Shown: piece after piece, positions 11,785-22,455 of the stretch
Layout of the letters: every line of letters begins with the position of its first letter
Position numbering within the stretch: the stretch's first letter is position 1
From: Brevipalpus yothersi
Taxonomy: Eukaryota; Arthropoda; Arachnida; Trombidiformes; Tenuipalpidae
Direction: 5' to 3'
Assembly (NCBI GenBank): GCA_003956705.1
Contig: QZCP01000235.1
Location: 218,264-247,709, forward strand
DNA length: 29,446 bases
Notes under the pieces: model-generated
Told to the model about the DNA's origin: nothing
Database searches by the model: none
What the model saw: the letters and a program-made list of their open reading frames with translations, nothing else
Translations under genes and position numbers: made by a program

Positions 11785-11838
<54 letters not shown>
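11785..11838. repeat. CT microsatellite, 54 nt
   Basis: A pure CT run facing the GA run at 11562-11630; together they form a long imperfect inverted pair. A compound CT/CTTT tract follows at 11959-12004. Confidence 0.97.
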
Positions 11839-11841
<3 letters not shown>

Positions 11842-11956
11842 CAATATAATTTGTCTTTAAATATGAATGGAGATGGGAAAAAAGTGATGAATGAGCATGA
11901 AATGTAGGAACTCGTAATACTAAATCGAACAAAGTGAATACAATCTCATCTCGGTA

Positions 11957-11993
<37 letters not shown>

Positions 11994-12295
11994 CTTTCTC
12001 TCTCCAAGGTGACTCCCTTTTTCACTCACTACTTAGCATGGAAAAAATTCAGAAGAGAGTCTCTCTTTCTCTTTTTTTCGTTCTTCTACTTACCCCCAGA
12101 CTGCATGAGGTGAAAGCTTTGTTTATACCCACAGAGTGGTAATTGCTATTTCATAATCCATCTATTTCATTCTTAACTTTTACGAATATCTCCATTGGTG
12201 ACCCTTCATCTTACTCATCAGTGTATCACTCCGTTGGGACACCATTCCACACGTTGCAAAGATCCACGATCTTTCCGTAGCATATCTTCGTTTCT

Positions 12296-12297
<2 letters not shown>

Positions 12298-12361
<64 letters not shown>
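12298..12361. repeat. CT microsatellite, 64 nt
   Basis: A pure CT run ending in TACTTCCATCTGAG. Confidence 0.97.
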
Positions 12362-12363
<2 letters not shown>

Positions 12364-12479
12364 TTCCATCTGAGGCCGATTATGATTTCAGGCCCACATA
12401 AGAAGTGAGTGGCCGAAAAAATGAGCACATACTTGGGGACTTATCGGCACAAAAAAGTTTGTGGCCCAGCAAACGCCCT

Positions 12480-12545
12480 CTAACCCCACTGAGCAGTGGG
12501 AACGATTATCTTCTCCATGGGCTCCTTTGATTTTGAATGGTTGAG
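12480..12545 (-). CDS. candidate minus-strand terminal exon
   Basis: After a pyrimidine-rich minus-strand run (TTCAATTTCTTCTTTTTGC) and a GAAG acceptor, the frame reads LNHSKSKEPMEKIIVPTAQW, then Gly and a TAG stop. No AATAAA was seen just beyond. Its last codons overlap a perfect inverted repeat (12485-12500). Confidence 0.17.
   Translation of the reverse strand, partial: LNHSKSKEPMEKIIVPTAQWG
12485..12500. repeat. GC-rich inverted repeat
   Basis: CCCACTG and CAGTGGG are separated by only AG. It stands out in AT-rich DNA. Confidence 0.5.
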
Positions 12546-12636
12546 CTTCATGTTGTTGCAAAAAGAAGAAATTGAAGAAGAAAAGCCATCATAAGTTAGA
12601 TGATGAAAAAAAAAGTTTTCCACATGAAAAAACATT

Positions 12637-12656
12637 TTCTCTCTTTCTCTTTCTCT

Positions 12657-12699
<43 letters not shown>
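12637..12699. repeat. compound CT/CTTT microsatellite
   Basis: CTTT units lead into about 34 nt of pure CT; the mixed 5' part suggests an older tract than its neighbours. Confidence 0.95.
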
Positions 12700-12702
<3 letters not shown>

Positions 12703-13449
12703 ACCGATTGACTAATAGCTATCAGAGTCAAGAATTCATAGTCTCTTTTTTTTGCACAATGCTTGAACTTATTATTTTCCATTCCATCTTTACTCCACCT
12801 TCATCATGTTCGAACATTAACCATTGTCATTGGCAACCCACCATGAAGATGCATGGCAGCATCAAGTAGCAGTGGTAGTAGTTGCAGCAAAAAGTGAGCT
12901 CAAAAATTTTTTGAGCCTCTACTCACAATATATATGGAGAGAAAAATATGTATTTATATGTGGGTGGCATACAATTTTCACTGCCTCCTACCCCTGTCAG
13001 TTTCTAATTATAATAGTTACTATCATGCTGGTGAGAAGATTTTCTCAATGTCTGATCGACCTGAACAGTTGGAGCCTTTTTTCTTTTACTTCATCCTCTT
13101 ATTTTATCCTATTTTAACTCTCTCTTCTTCTCTCTTCTTCTCTCTCTTCCTCTTTGGTAATTCTTGTGAACAGTAATTTGATTCACCATTTTATAAGGAG
13201 ATGAGGAGAAAAACTCACTAGAGAAATACTTTTCTCACTATCGATCCTCATCTTACTTGATGCTCATGGATCATCATCACTCTGTTAAAGATGAGGAAAA
13301 TTGGCATTCAATCAGCTGATTGACCCTCCATGTATATATCAACCAATGCTCTTTTATCCCCCATCTATTACGATCAACTTATCTTCCATCCTCTTTAAAT
13401 CACTTGCTACTTGTGTTCTTCATCCTTATTCCGCATCTTTTGCCATCAG

Positions 13450-13486
13450 CCATGTATCGACCCCCGGTTACAGGCCTCATAGAGAA
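13450..13486 (+). CDS. candidate micro-exon
   Basis: A 37-nt block lies between a good acceptor (CGCATCTTTTGCCATCAG) and a strong GTAAGG donor. Two frames are open: MYRPPVTGLIE (enters phase 1, leaves phase 2) or HVSTPGYRPHRE (enters phase 2, leaves phase 0). It is locally GC-rich. Neither phase matches a neighbour. Confidence 0.18.
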
Positions 13487-15680
13487 GTAAGGCCCCTTCA
13501 ATCATATTTCACGCTTACCAATCTCTCAGCTATCACTTTATGTTGAGAAGAGAGGAGAAAATGATGAAGATAAAACTATTATCCAGCCAATTGACTCATC
13601 TTGATCGCCGATCATCACTTTGGTGTAGATAAAGCTTTAAAGAGGGTAATAAGAGCATAAAAAGAGGTAAAAAAAATAAAGATGAAGAATTGGGAGAGAG
13701 AAAATCAAATATCTTTCTCTCTCTCTCTCCCTCTTCCTTGATATTACTTGATGAAAAGTGAAAAAATTTCCACCCAAACTATCCTATTATCAGGTATTCG
13801 GAACGAATCGATTGCAATTGAGAAAGAGAGAGAGAGAGAAATCATGGAATCAAAGATAAATAAGAAAGAGAGAGAAAAAAAGTTAGAGCAATCTGATGGA
13901 ATTTCTACTCTTCCAGGGTATTCATGACACTGGAAAGCTGGCTTACATGTGAGATTTTAGCCTCAAATCGGCTTGAGTTCTATCTTTTATTTCGTAACCA
14001 TTTCGGAGGCGATTGATACCCTTCGGCTTGCCGTTATCTGTTCCCTTGATCACCATCATCAACGTTCCATCTCTCACTTTTCCTTTACCAACATACACAC
14101 ATACTCTGTACGCTTCCCTTTTCTCTTTTCCACTTGATGAGCATACCACTTTGATTACCAGCTTTGGGTTTGTGGTTTTAACAGAGAGAGAGGAAGATGG
14201 AAGAAGACCTCATCTTCTTTATCATCATCTTCTTCTTCTTGCGCTCCATCTTTTACCGGCCTCCTTTCGGCGACCATCCGATTTGATAATCGATAAGGAA
14301 AAATATTTTTTTTATTCTCGATTTTCTGTTGAACAGTCTGATTTTCATGGACATCATAATCTCAAAGATGCTGGGAGATCTCCAGGAAGAGAGAGAAAGA
14401 GAGAGAAAGTGAGAAACTTTTTTCATTTAACATGAGCATAAGAGTGTGTGTGCTTTTTATAATTTTGCCTCTTCTATGTGAGTTAATGATGATTAGATCA
14501 TCTTTCGATGATTTCAGTTCACTTACCATTGACTGACTGCTATCGGTCAAAAATCTCCCTCTTCATTTTATCCTCTCTCTTTCTCTCTCTCTCTCTCTCT
14601 TCTATCAACACTATCGTCATTCCACATGATACAGTCGCATCAATTTCATCATTAAATATATTTCTTATTCCATTCTTACCCCAGAATGAAAAAACAGCTC
14701 ATTTTTCACCTTCTTTATTCACTATCTCACTCTTACTCTTTTCTCATGCAACAAGATATCAACGGAAGTACCAATTGAGAGCCTAGGAAAGTGAGAAAAG
14801 AAGATGAAAAATAACTCTTTCATCAGATGAACACATACACACACAGAGAGATGGAAAAGTTCATTAGTGTATAGTGTGATAATGATGATTTCGGAACCAA
14901 AATATGGATAGAAAAGGAAATGCTTCTTGATTGCATTGCATGCATTGATTGGAAAAAATAATCTCCAATTTTGATCAATCTCAAATCATTTTTTCTTCCA
15001 CCACACTTATGCACATTGATTACAAGTTTACCCAATTAACAATTGAAAATATGCAAACAAGCATGTGATTTTGCCAAAGTAGAAAAAGAGAGAAAGCGAT
15101 ATAATCAAAATTATCTTGATTTGTTTCAAACTTTCTCCTGTTCATTTATCGCTGTGAAAATCATCATCATTTAGAGTGATGGTTGGAAGATCATTTTAAG
15201 TTATTACAGCCACCCAGAGTGAGTGTAAATATTTCCATTTTCCGATGACTTTCTCTCTCTCTCTATATCCAATCACCATGATCAGCATCTCGAAAGAATC
15301 CAGAATATTGACTGTTAACATAAGACAAAAATCATAAAGTTATAGTGTGCAACAAATGATCCCTCTTTTTGCCTTATACATACACAATCACTTTAACTTC
15401 CTTGATGTCGTCTCTTTTCCTGATTTTCTCATCGCAAAAGTGAACCCTTTTTTTATCCATCAATATCATCACTTCATTGCATTCTATGTAAATATATTTA
15501 CCGTTAATCAAACAAAAGGTGCAATCGGGGAAAAAAATAGACGTTAATCACTGATAATTGGGACGGAATAATCTGGAAAACTTTTGTGTTTTAACCCTTG
15601 TTTGTTGACATCAATATGGTTAAGGCAATTATGAAGTGTGTGAGAGAGAGTAAACGAAGATGATTTGTGATGATGATTTA

Positions 15681-15709
15681 GAAGAGAGAGAGAGAGTGTG
15701 TTCACCTCA

Positions 15710-15754
<45 letters not shown>
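15681..15754. repeat. facing GA and CT tracts
   Basis: A short GA run (15681-15696) is followed 14 nt later by a CT run (15711-15754), so a single strand can fold into a GA:CT hairpin. Confidence 0.85.
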
Positions 15755-15756
<2 letters not shown>

Positions 15757-16127
15757 ATTCACTCATCCTATTGCTTTTTTTTCTATTTAACGCCCTCAGA
15801 TAGGGTTAACAATTGATGTCAACTTGAGAGAAAGAGTTGAATATATTTCTTATCATTGATGATTACATGAGATGATCAGTCATCATCATCAGTACCCAAT
15901 ATCATACATAAAGCCAATGAATCTGTTACAAAAGGTTTTTAACCCATATGAACGATGTGTCTATGTGAATATACATACACACCAAACATGATTGTAAACA
16001 GAGAATAAAAGTATTCTAGAAGACTGATAGAGAGAGAGAGAGAAACTCTGATGATTGATTGATTAAAGATTGATCAGGTCATGGACAAGTGTGGTGGTGA
16101 TGATGGCAAAATCGGTGGACATGTACA

Positions 16128-16146
16128 CATCATCATCATCATCATC
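16128..16146. repeat. CAT trinucleotide repeat
   Basis: Six CAT units. ATG/CAT-rich short runs are common throughout the window. Confidence 0.9.
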
Positions 16147-16221
16147 GGCAGGCATCAGTAAATTGATGAACCATAAACATCTTGATTAGGAGAGAGAGAA
16201 GTGGATACATAGATTGAGATG

Positions 16222-16242
16222 AGCAAATGATCATCATTTGCT
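16222..16242. repeat. perfect 9-bp hairpin
   Basis: AGCAAATGA and TCATTTGCT flank a TCA loop. Each arm contains ATTTGCAT-like AAAT/ATTT sequence; it may be chance. Confidence 0.5.
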
Positions 16243-16717
16243 GATGAGTGTCAAAAAGAAGATGAGTTCGTTAATCTGTTGATGAAAAAAAAAACAGACA
16301 GACAGACAGAGAGAAGAGGTTAGATTCCATGTTATTATCGCCGAAAAAAAAATCAACAAGGAAGTATGATTGAATGTGACTGATGATGGAAAAAAAGAGG
16401 ATAAAAGTGGTTACAGATTTTTATGGACAAAAAAGAGACAAAGTTAGGGTTAGAAAGAGAAAGAGACAAAAGATGTTAATCACTTTTGGTGATGATTAAA
16501 AAACATTATCTCAACAAGTGAATGATGATGAACTCAATTTTTTTTACATCTCTACTCACGTGTTATTATCATGACAAATTGTGTGTGTATGTTTATATTC
16601 TGTTTGTTTATGTGTTGACTGATAACATTGGCAATTGAGAATTAGAGAGAGAAAGACTGTATATATTCATACAAATTAAGTGATATTAACTTGTGATTTG
16701 ATGTGGTTTTTCCTCAC

Positions 16718-16868
16718 CTCTGGACACATTAAACGATCGATGACAATCGAATGTACGGAATTCCATATTGTTTCCGGAAACAATTTGCAATTGCAATGAC
16801 TTTCTTTCCGGAAATAACTTGCAATCCAACTTATTTATCATCTTGCCCAAGATCAAGGCCACAAGGTC
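16718..16868 (-). CDS. candidate minus-strand exon, 50 codons
   Basis: On the minus strand a long T-rich run ending TGTTTGTTCCCAG is followed by 151 open nt and an AGAG/GTGAGG donor, the best signal pair found on that strand. It enters in phase 0 and leaves in phase 1, reading DLVALILGKMINKLDCKLFP and continuing through QLQIVSGNN to RSFNVSR. It mixes hydrophobic, charged and two Cys residues like a folded protein. No family was recognised. It lies outside and opposite to the plus-strand gene. A duplicated palindromic element falls inside it. Confidence 0.35.
16757..16825. promoter_or_regulatory. cluster of palindromes with a duplicated composite motif
   Basis: GGAATTCC (16757-16764), the 16-nt perfect palindrome TTGTTTCCGGAAACAA (16768-16783), TTGCAATTGCAA (16785-16796) and TTTCCGGAAA (16805-16814) lie within 70 bp. 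The composite TTTCCGGAAA-N4-TTGCAAT occurs twice, 34 bp apart (from 16771 and 16805). CCGGAA resembles ETS sites, TTCNNNGAA STAT sites, and TTGCAA C/EBP half-sites. The block also falls inside a candidate minus-strand exon, so function is unproven. Confidence 0.4.
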
Positions 16869-17510
16869 CTGGGAACAAACATTATCATGAACAAAAAAAA
16901 AAGAATATGCATACATATCAGATTTATCATGAATGTATGTATGAGTCATCTTATATGTTCACATGTTCATGATGTGTGTGATTGAAAATATGCTTGAAAC
17001 TGTATAATATATTTTCAAGAATATACCCATATGATTGAAAGGATTCTATGTATCATGAATCATGGTCCCAATTGAACTGTTATCAAACGTCTTCTCTGTT
17101 CATCATATGAACACATGATATCATTGATTCAGTTGAAGATGGATATTCGAAAATGATGCGCTTGTAAGTGTGTGCTGTGTACACCGTATTGCATCAATTA
17201 ATCTGATTTTGTGATTCAATTTTGATATTAATTTGCATGATTGTTTATGTGTAATTTAACGTAGTCTGGAAATCGCTTCGGCTGATGAACATTAACTACT
17301 GTGTGTTTATGTGTAGCATTTTAAGGTAGTCAGTATTGTTCTTGTTTTTGTAATGTGTTTATACTTCCATTATCACCATCATGACGATGATGATAATTAA
17401 ATTATGCTAATCGCTATGGATTCTTTCTTTCTGACCATCTCTCTCTTTATACATTTGAAAATGTTGACTGTTCACTTATTTATTTATTTTTTTTCTCTTC
17501 CTTCCTTTAG

Positions 17511-17623
17511 GCTATGATTCAGGCAAAGATGGCCAATTGAGAAAAGAAGATGACATGGAAGATGATGAGGACATGTCCTCTTGTGATCATTTTAGCTCTT
17601 CAGTTCTGGTCAAAAGGAAAAAG
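17511..17623 (+). CDS. internal exon, acidic segment of an unidentified protein
   Basis: The exon follows a strong acceptor (a T-rich run ending CTTCCTTTAG) and ends AAAAAG before a GTAAAG donor. It enters in phase 1 (GC completes a codon) and leaves in phase 0. It encodes 37 residues: an acidic stretch (KEDDMEDDEDMSSC), then Ser-rich sequence, then a basic end, VLVKRKK. The other two frames stop early, which supports this reading. It joins in frame to the exon at 19260. The composition suggests a disordered, possibly nuclear region, but no family was recognised. No upstream exon ending in phase 1 was identified, so the gene start is missing. Confidence 0.5.
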
Positions 17624-17708
17624 GTAAAGAAGGCAAAAGAATGAAAATATATTCATTCATGTGAGAAAGAAAAAATGGTCACTTGATAGTGGCTTTGATC
17701 TCAATTTC

Positions 17709-17762
17709 ATCTTCTTCTTCCTCCTCCTCCTGCTCTTCTTCTTCTTCTTCTACTTCTTCTTG
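17709..17762. repeat. CTT/CTC trinucleotide repeat
   Basis: Mixed CTT and CTC units within the intron after the exon at 17511. Confidence 0.9.
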
Positions 17763-18207
17763 GACATTCATCAAAACAGTTTCTTAGTTACACATCTGAG
17801 AGAGAGTTTGGTGAGAAAAATTTTCCTCTCTTCACAAGGTACATAAGATTATTTGGTGAGAAAAAAGGATGAAAATGAGATCGCCAGTGAGAAAAATCGG
17901 CATTGAAAAAGAAAACGGAATAGAATATATATACACATGATGGAAGAAAGAACAAGATACATGATGAATACTAAAGCTATGATTTCATAGCTCGAATTAC
18001 CAATCGTGACTGTATTTTTCTTTTATCTCAGCTTATTTTATTTTCTCTCTTTCTCAAAGTTTGCCCTTGCAAACGGTTTTTGGCCTCAAATTTAGGGTAA
18101 ATTTACACACAAAATTTATATACATACATACACACATTCACACGTGCAATGAGAGGTAGTATGTAAGTGTAGTCCGCTATATAATGGTCAAACACAACAA
18201 TTTTCAC

Positions 18208-18255
18208 CAGATTTATGTCCACAATTGGAAGAAGTAGTAGCATCATCATGATCAA
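18208..18255 (-). CDS. candidate minus-strand micro-exon
   Basis: The minus strand has a very strong pyrimidine tract and acceptor (CTCCTTACACTTCATCTTACAG), then 48 nt to a CTG/GTGAAA donor. Two frames are open: phase 0 throughout (LIMMMLLLLPIVDINL, hydrophobic) or phase 1 (DHDDATTSSNCGHKS). The ambiguity lowers confidence. Confidence 0.17.
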
Positions 18256-19012
18256 CTGTAAGATGAAGTGTAAGGAGGAGAGAGAACAATTTTGAGTATA
18301 ATCTTGAAGCGAATAATTCCTTAAAAGATGGTGTTGTAAACTTGAACAGGAAGCCTTGTAAAAAGGATGAGAATAGAAAAGTGATCATCATTCTTCTTTC
18401 CTCATCTTATGCTTCTCTCTTTTCCTTCCTTCCTCCACCAATTCCCATTCCAGTAGCTGATTATTTGCCCTCAGAACAATTATGATTTATATAAAATACA
18501 TACACACACCATAAGCCATCACAATTCGTTCAATTGATCACTCAATTGGTTGTGAATTTACTTCTTATTACACATGATCAGCCATTGAGTGAGTGATAAT
18601 GACAATATTTTACAAAAGTCAGATAGCAGATAGATCTGTGATAAATTCATTTCTTTTTCTCAGCTTTTCATGTATCGTGTAATGTTTGGCCAGGGAAAAA
18701 AAGTTCCAATCATTCACAGTGTTTTTCATTGATTCATTCATTCATTGAACAGTACGGTAGAAAGAAGGGCAAAACCTGAAAAGTAGGAGAAAAATAGGAT
18801 CATATTGATAGCTGATGGTGGAAAATTCTCTCTCTCCCCCACTCTAATATACCAGCGAGAGAAAGAAATGTTCAGATTCTCATGAAATTCAATGAAAGTT
18901 TTGTCATCATTTTTGCGAAAAATTGTTAGATTTATTTATTCTCTCTTTCTCCCATATTTTTTTCCTTCTCTCCATCTCTTTATACAGAAAAGTTTTTTTA
19001 ACATTCAATTGA

Positions 19013-19014
<2 letters not shown>

Positions 19015-19051
<37 letters not shown>
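19015..19051. repeat. CT microsatellite, about 37 nt
   Basis: A pure CT run about 210 bp before the exon at 19260. Confidence 0.96.
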
Positions 19052-19054
<3 letters not shown>

Positions 19055-19259
19055 TTACTACACGCTGATTATATTTGATTCGATTCAATTTATTGCAAGC
19101 AGCATGAATCGACTTGTCAATTATTATTGCCATTATCAACCAAAGAGAACATAATAAAACATGAATTTTTTTCCAACTTATTCCTCCTTTCCACTTGAAT
19201 CAGGAAAAATATTCACAATGCTCATCTCTTTTTTCTCTCTCCATCTTTTTTTCCACCAG

Positions 19260-19454
19260 CATATCAGCTCATCATCAGATGAAACCACATCTGATCGCAT
19301 ACAGGACAAGTCAAGAGATGCTACCGTGGCCAGTAGTCGGGACTCGACCGAAGCTCAAGCACCGGATGAGTCTGCCATCAGTCCTAGTCTTCACCCGTTC
19401 ATGCCTTTTCCCTTTCCTAACACAATGCCCGGTTATCCTATCTTTAATCCCCAG
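19260..19454 (+). CDS. internal exon, Ser-rich then Pro/Phe-rich segment
   Basis: This 195-nt exon is one of the two best on the plus strand. The acceptor is a pyrimidine run ending TTCCACCAG and the donor is CCCCAG/GTAAGC. It is phase 0 at both ends and encodes 65 residues. The first half is Ser/Asp/Thr/Glu-rich (HISSSSDETTSDR) and the second half is Pro/Phe-rich (SLHPFMPFPFPNTMPGYP). The base composition is less AT-rich than its flanks. It fits in frame between the exons at 17511 and 22456. Such segments are typical of disordered parts of transcriptional regulators, but that is inference from composition only. Confidence 0.62.
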
Positions 19455-19695
19455 GTAAGCTCATGCTAACATGCTTCTTACTGCCCGAAACTTCATTATC
19501 ATCCTAATTTTGGGCACCTCTCACAACACACAACGAACATATCTGCTCACCCTTAACATTGCTTCATCAGAACACACTCATCAAGAATCGGAGTTTTTAT
19601 TCCCATTTCTCTCTCTCACACACATACAGCCATTCGAATTCTCTGTGAATGTGAATGTGAATGTGCAGAGATATTTTTCATGTGTGTGCGTTTAG

Positions 19696-19762
19696 CAAGC
19701 GGAAAACATTAACCCAGAGGCTAAAATGGGAGAAAACGGAGCTGAGGCCAATGTACATGAGC

Positions 19763-19834
<72 letters not shown>

Positions 19835-19887
19835 ATCTTTTGCAGGCCACCTTCAGAACCATTGGAGTAGTAGTAGCACCACCAGCG
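19696..19887 (+). CDS. candidate alternative exons split by a CT microsatellite
   Basis: After a TTTAG acceptor a phase-0 frame reads QAENINPEAKMGENGAEANV, compatible with the end of the exon at 19454. It then meets a 67-nt CT tract. Directly after the tract comes an acceptor-like TTATCTTTTGCAG (to 19845), and the same phase continues as ATFRTIGVVVAPPATN and stops at 19885-19887. Either the tract is translated as Ser-Leu repeats, or it is the pyrimidine tract of a 94-nt intron using a weak GTACAT donor at 19752. It would make a short C-terminus in place of the exon at 22456. Confidence 0.25.
19766..19832. repeat. CT microsatellite abutting a splice acceptor
   Basis: A 67-nt pure CT run ends 13 nt before a TTTTGCAG acceptor, exactly where a polypyrimidine tract belongs. 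Confidence 0.97.
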
Positions 19888-20261
19888 ACGAATTGAGCGA
19901 AGGGAAAAAAAGAGTGAGAACAAGAGTCATTGAAGAAGAGATGATGTAGAGAAGAGGAATAATTTTTCTGCTGGTAGAGAGAGAGAGAGAGAAAGAAGAG
20001 TGGAAAAGTAGAAAAGAAATAAGTACAATTAGAGATCACGGAGTTTCTCTCACTCTTAATTTCTTGTTGATTTGCCATTCTCTCTGGTTCTCCTCACCCA
20101 AAAGAAAGATCATTTTCGGCCTCAATTACAATGGAATCTCGATTGTATCTGAGTAAGAGAGAAAGATGAGGGCCAAAAAGAATCAGCATGAACAAGAAAT
20201 TAGTTGCAAAACTACATGAAAGATAGACACTTGAAGTTAGAGAAACTCGTGAATTTCTTTT

Positions 20262-20263
<2 letters not shown>

Positions 20264-20304
<41 letters not shown>
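20264..20304. repeat. CT microsatellite, about 41 nt
   Basis: A pure CT run followed by TCCCACTCTAG. Confidence 0.96.
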
Positions 20305-20306
<2 letters not shown>

Positions 20307-20643
20307 CACTCTAGCATTCATACACACTCAGCATTTGGCCTCACTCACATTTGGCATTTATTTCGCCTCAATTTCCTTCTATTTTATCGAATCAGTATTC
20401 ACTTAGAAAGCGATTTAGAGAGTATTTATCGAATAAGAGAAAGAGAGAGAATGAAAGTAGACTGTACCAGAGAAGAGAAAAGTTGTCCAAATATATTCTG
20501 ATTCTTCATCTTCCGTCTTTGCCTGGTTTACTTGACCGTATTTTCGCTCTCCTATTTTTGGCCGCCTTATTATGTGTATTTTCCATAGTAAAGCAGATCA
20601 TTTTTGTATGGAAACGATTTTTCGCTTTACTTGCATGACTGTA

Positions 20644-20669
20644 TGTGTGTGCGTGTGTGTGTTGTGTGT
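20644..20669. repeat. GT-rich dinucleotide repeat
   Basis: An imperfect TG run, one of few non-GA dinucleotide repeats; smaller TATG and CA runs occur at 25228-25249 and 28080-28096. Confidence 0.85.
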
Positions 20670-22455
20670 ACATTGGCTTGTTGCACGCTTTTCCATGAGA
20701 ACTCTACTACTAATTCTTGACAACAATTCTTGGTAAAAAATTTACTCACTAATGTATGGAAAAAAATTTTTTCTCTCTCTCTCTCTTTACCCAGTCTTGT
20801 ACAAAAATGAACAGGATTTACTCTTGATGCCGGTCCTAGCTTTGAGCTACTTTTTTTGGCCCGATTTGCTCTCGCTTTTTATTTTTTTTTCACTTCGGAA
20901 ATAGTCTTTCCATGGATTCCTTTACGTTTTCTCTCCAAATTAACGGAAGCTTATCAACATACACAAGCTTATGGGACAAAAATCAAGGAATTGCGAGAGA
21001 GAGAGAGAAAAAAGGAAGAGAGAGAAAAAATAGACCAACTTAAGCGGTAGTCTGAGAACAGAATTTTTGCTTTGAACTAGCTTTTTCACATAGTTCCATG
21101 GTCATCATGAAAATTTTTGAGTTCATTTTTCTTTTCCAATGAATATCCAGCTCGTGGCATGGGTATGTAGTATTTGACTTTGAGATATACACTTAATCAG
21201 CTGTAACTCCACTCTGTTGCCCTTTGACCAGCGTGTTTTTAGCTGCAAGAACTCGATACTTTCTCTTGAAGGCGGGAAAGTTAATCATTTCAGTCTTTCA
21301 CTCGAGGTGATGACTTATTGAGATTACAGAGCATCTCTTTTTGAAAGCTTCAAGTTGAAACTAATTAATCAGCATACCAATTGGAATTGTTGACGTTGTG
21401 GTAGGAAAGAAGCTCTCAAAATTTTCACCAAAAAGAAAGTTCCGAAGAATTTTTTCTTAAGAAATGATCTTTATGGTCTTTCATCAGCTTTTCAGAGAAG
21501 ATTTTCCTAATGATAATAACTAACTATGTTCAGATAAAAGATTCTTTCTCTCTCTCACTAAAAAAAATAAGTGAAACTTACACTTACGCAGAGTATATGC
21601 AATGCATGATAGAAATTAAGTAGCATACATGTAGTATCTGTTTTCATGCAAATTGTCGGCAACCTTTTTTTACATGTTTCGAATTTTCTCAACCAATCTT
21701 GAGGGTTGTTTAAACTATTTAGTGTTTGACTGTAAACCGATTCTTACTGTGTAAACGAAGGAAATTGAGAGAGAATTGCTTTGGCTCTTTTTTTTCTTAA
21801 CTTTTGTATGAAATGGCAAGCCAAGTGGAAATGAAGTTATTTTCACTCTATTCATGGATTGAAAGAAACCAGAAAAGCTTGACGAGGGAGGCGAATATTA
21901 AATATATATAAATATAAGGAACGATCATTATTTAAGGGATTTTCTGAAATCTATAGAAATTTTAAGTGCCTCCCACTTGCTTCAACTTTATCTATACACA
22001 CATATACATGTATATGTGTGTGGAAGCTGTGTGTATAATGATGATAATAATAATTTCTCCTCTTTTTCCATGAATATTTCCATTGAATTTTAACATAACC
22101 TCGAATAATGGTCAAATGTTCTTCTTTAGAGGCTTCTATGTGTACCAATGTTTATGTGTATCAGCTGACATTCGTGAGAAAACTCAGATTTCACATGATT
22201 ATAATGAATGAAACTGAAAGACTATGATTGTTGCTGATAAAAACGATGAAATGAATCACTATCTTCCCTATAAAAATTTCATGATGATATTCACCAGCTA
22301 CAAAGTCATGAATTGAGTTGTTGTTCAAGAAGCACTTGTAGGGGTCAAAATACTGAGATATTCTGAATTTTCTTCCCTAAATGCCCCACCAAAGAATATC
22401 ATCAATTATGATCACAAAATCTAACATTGTAACTTCTCTCTCTCTCTACCCACAG

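Larger units (their letters stand above)
10227..17510. other. mostly non-coding stretch with microsatellites
   Basis: Besides the weak exon candidates listed separately, this region holds dense CT/GA tracts from 11.1 to 12.7 kb and a more complex island at 13947-14300 that is open in several frames on both strands. A 25-nt minus-strand exon-like block at 13257-13281 has excellent splice signals but is too short to judge. Confidence 0.55.
19888..22455 (+). other. likely intron sequence
   Basis: This lies between the exons at 19260 and 22456. It has CT tracts, a GT repeat, and a non-repetitive part at 21060-21530 with one open 25-codon block (RVFSCKNSILSLEGGKVNHF, 21232 onward) that is not well supported. 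Confidence 0.5.

Noticed and set aside
20351..20638. 95-codon plus-strand frame with a basic start and a hydrophobic helix
   Set aside because: It opens with TTG and contains no ATG. An acceptor at about 20399 is only fair, and the phase links to nothing convincing, so I do not list it as a gene.
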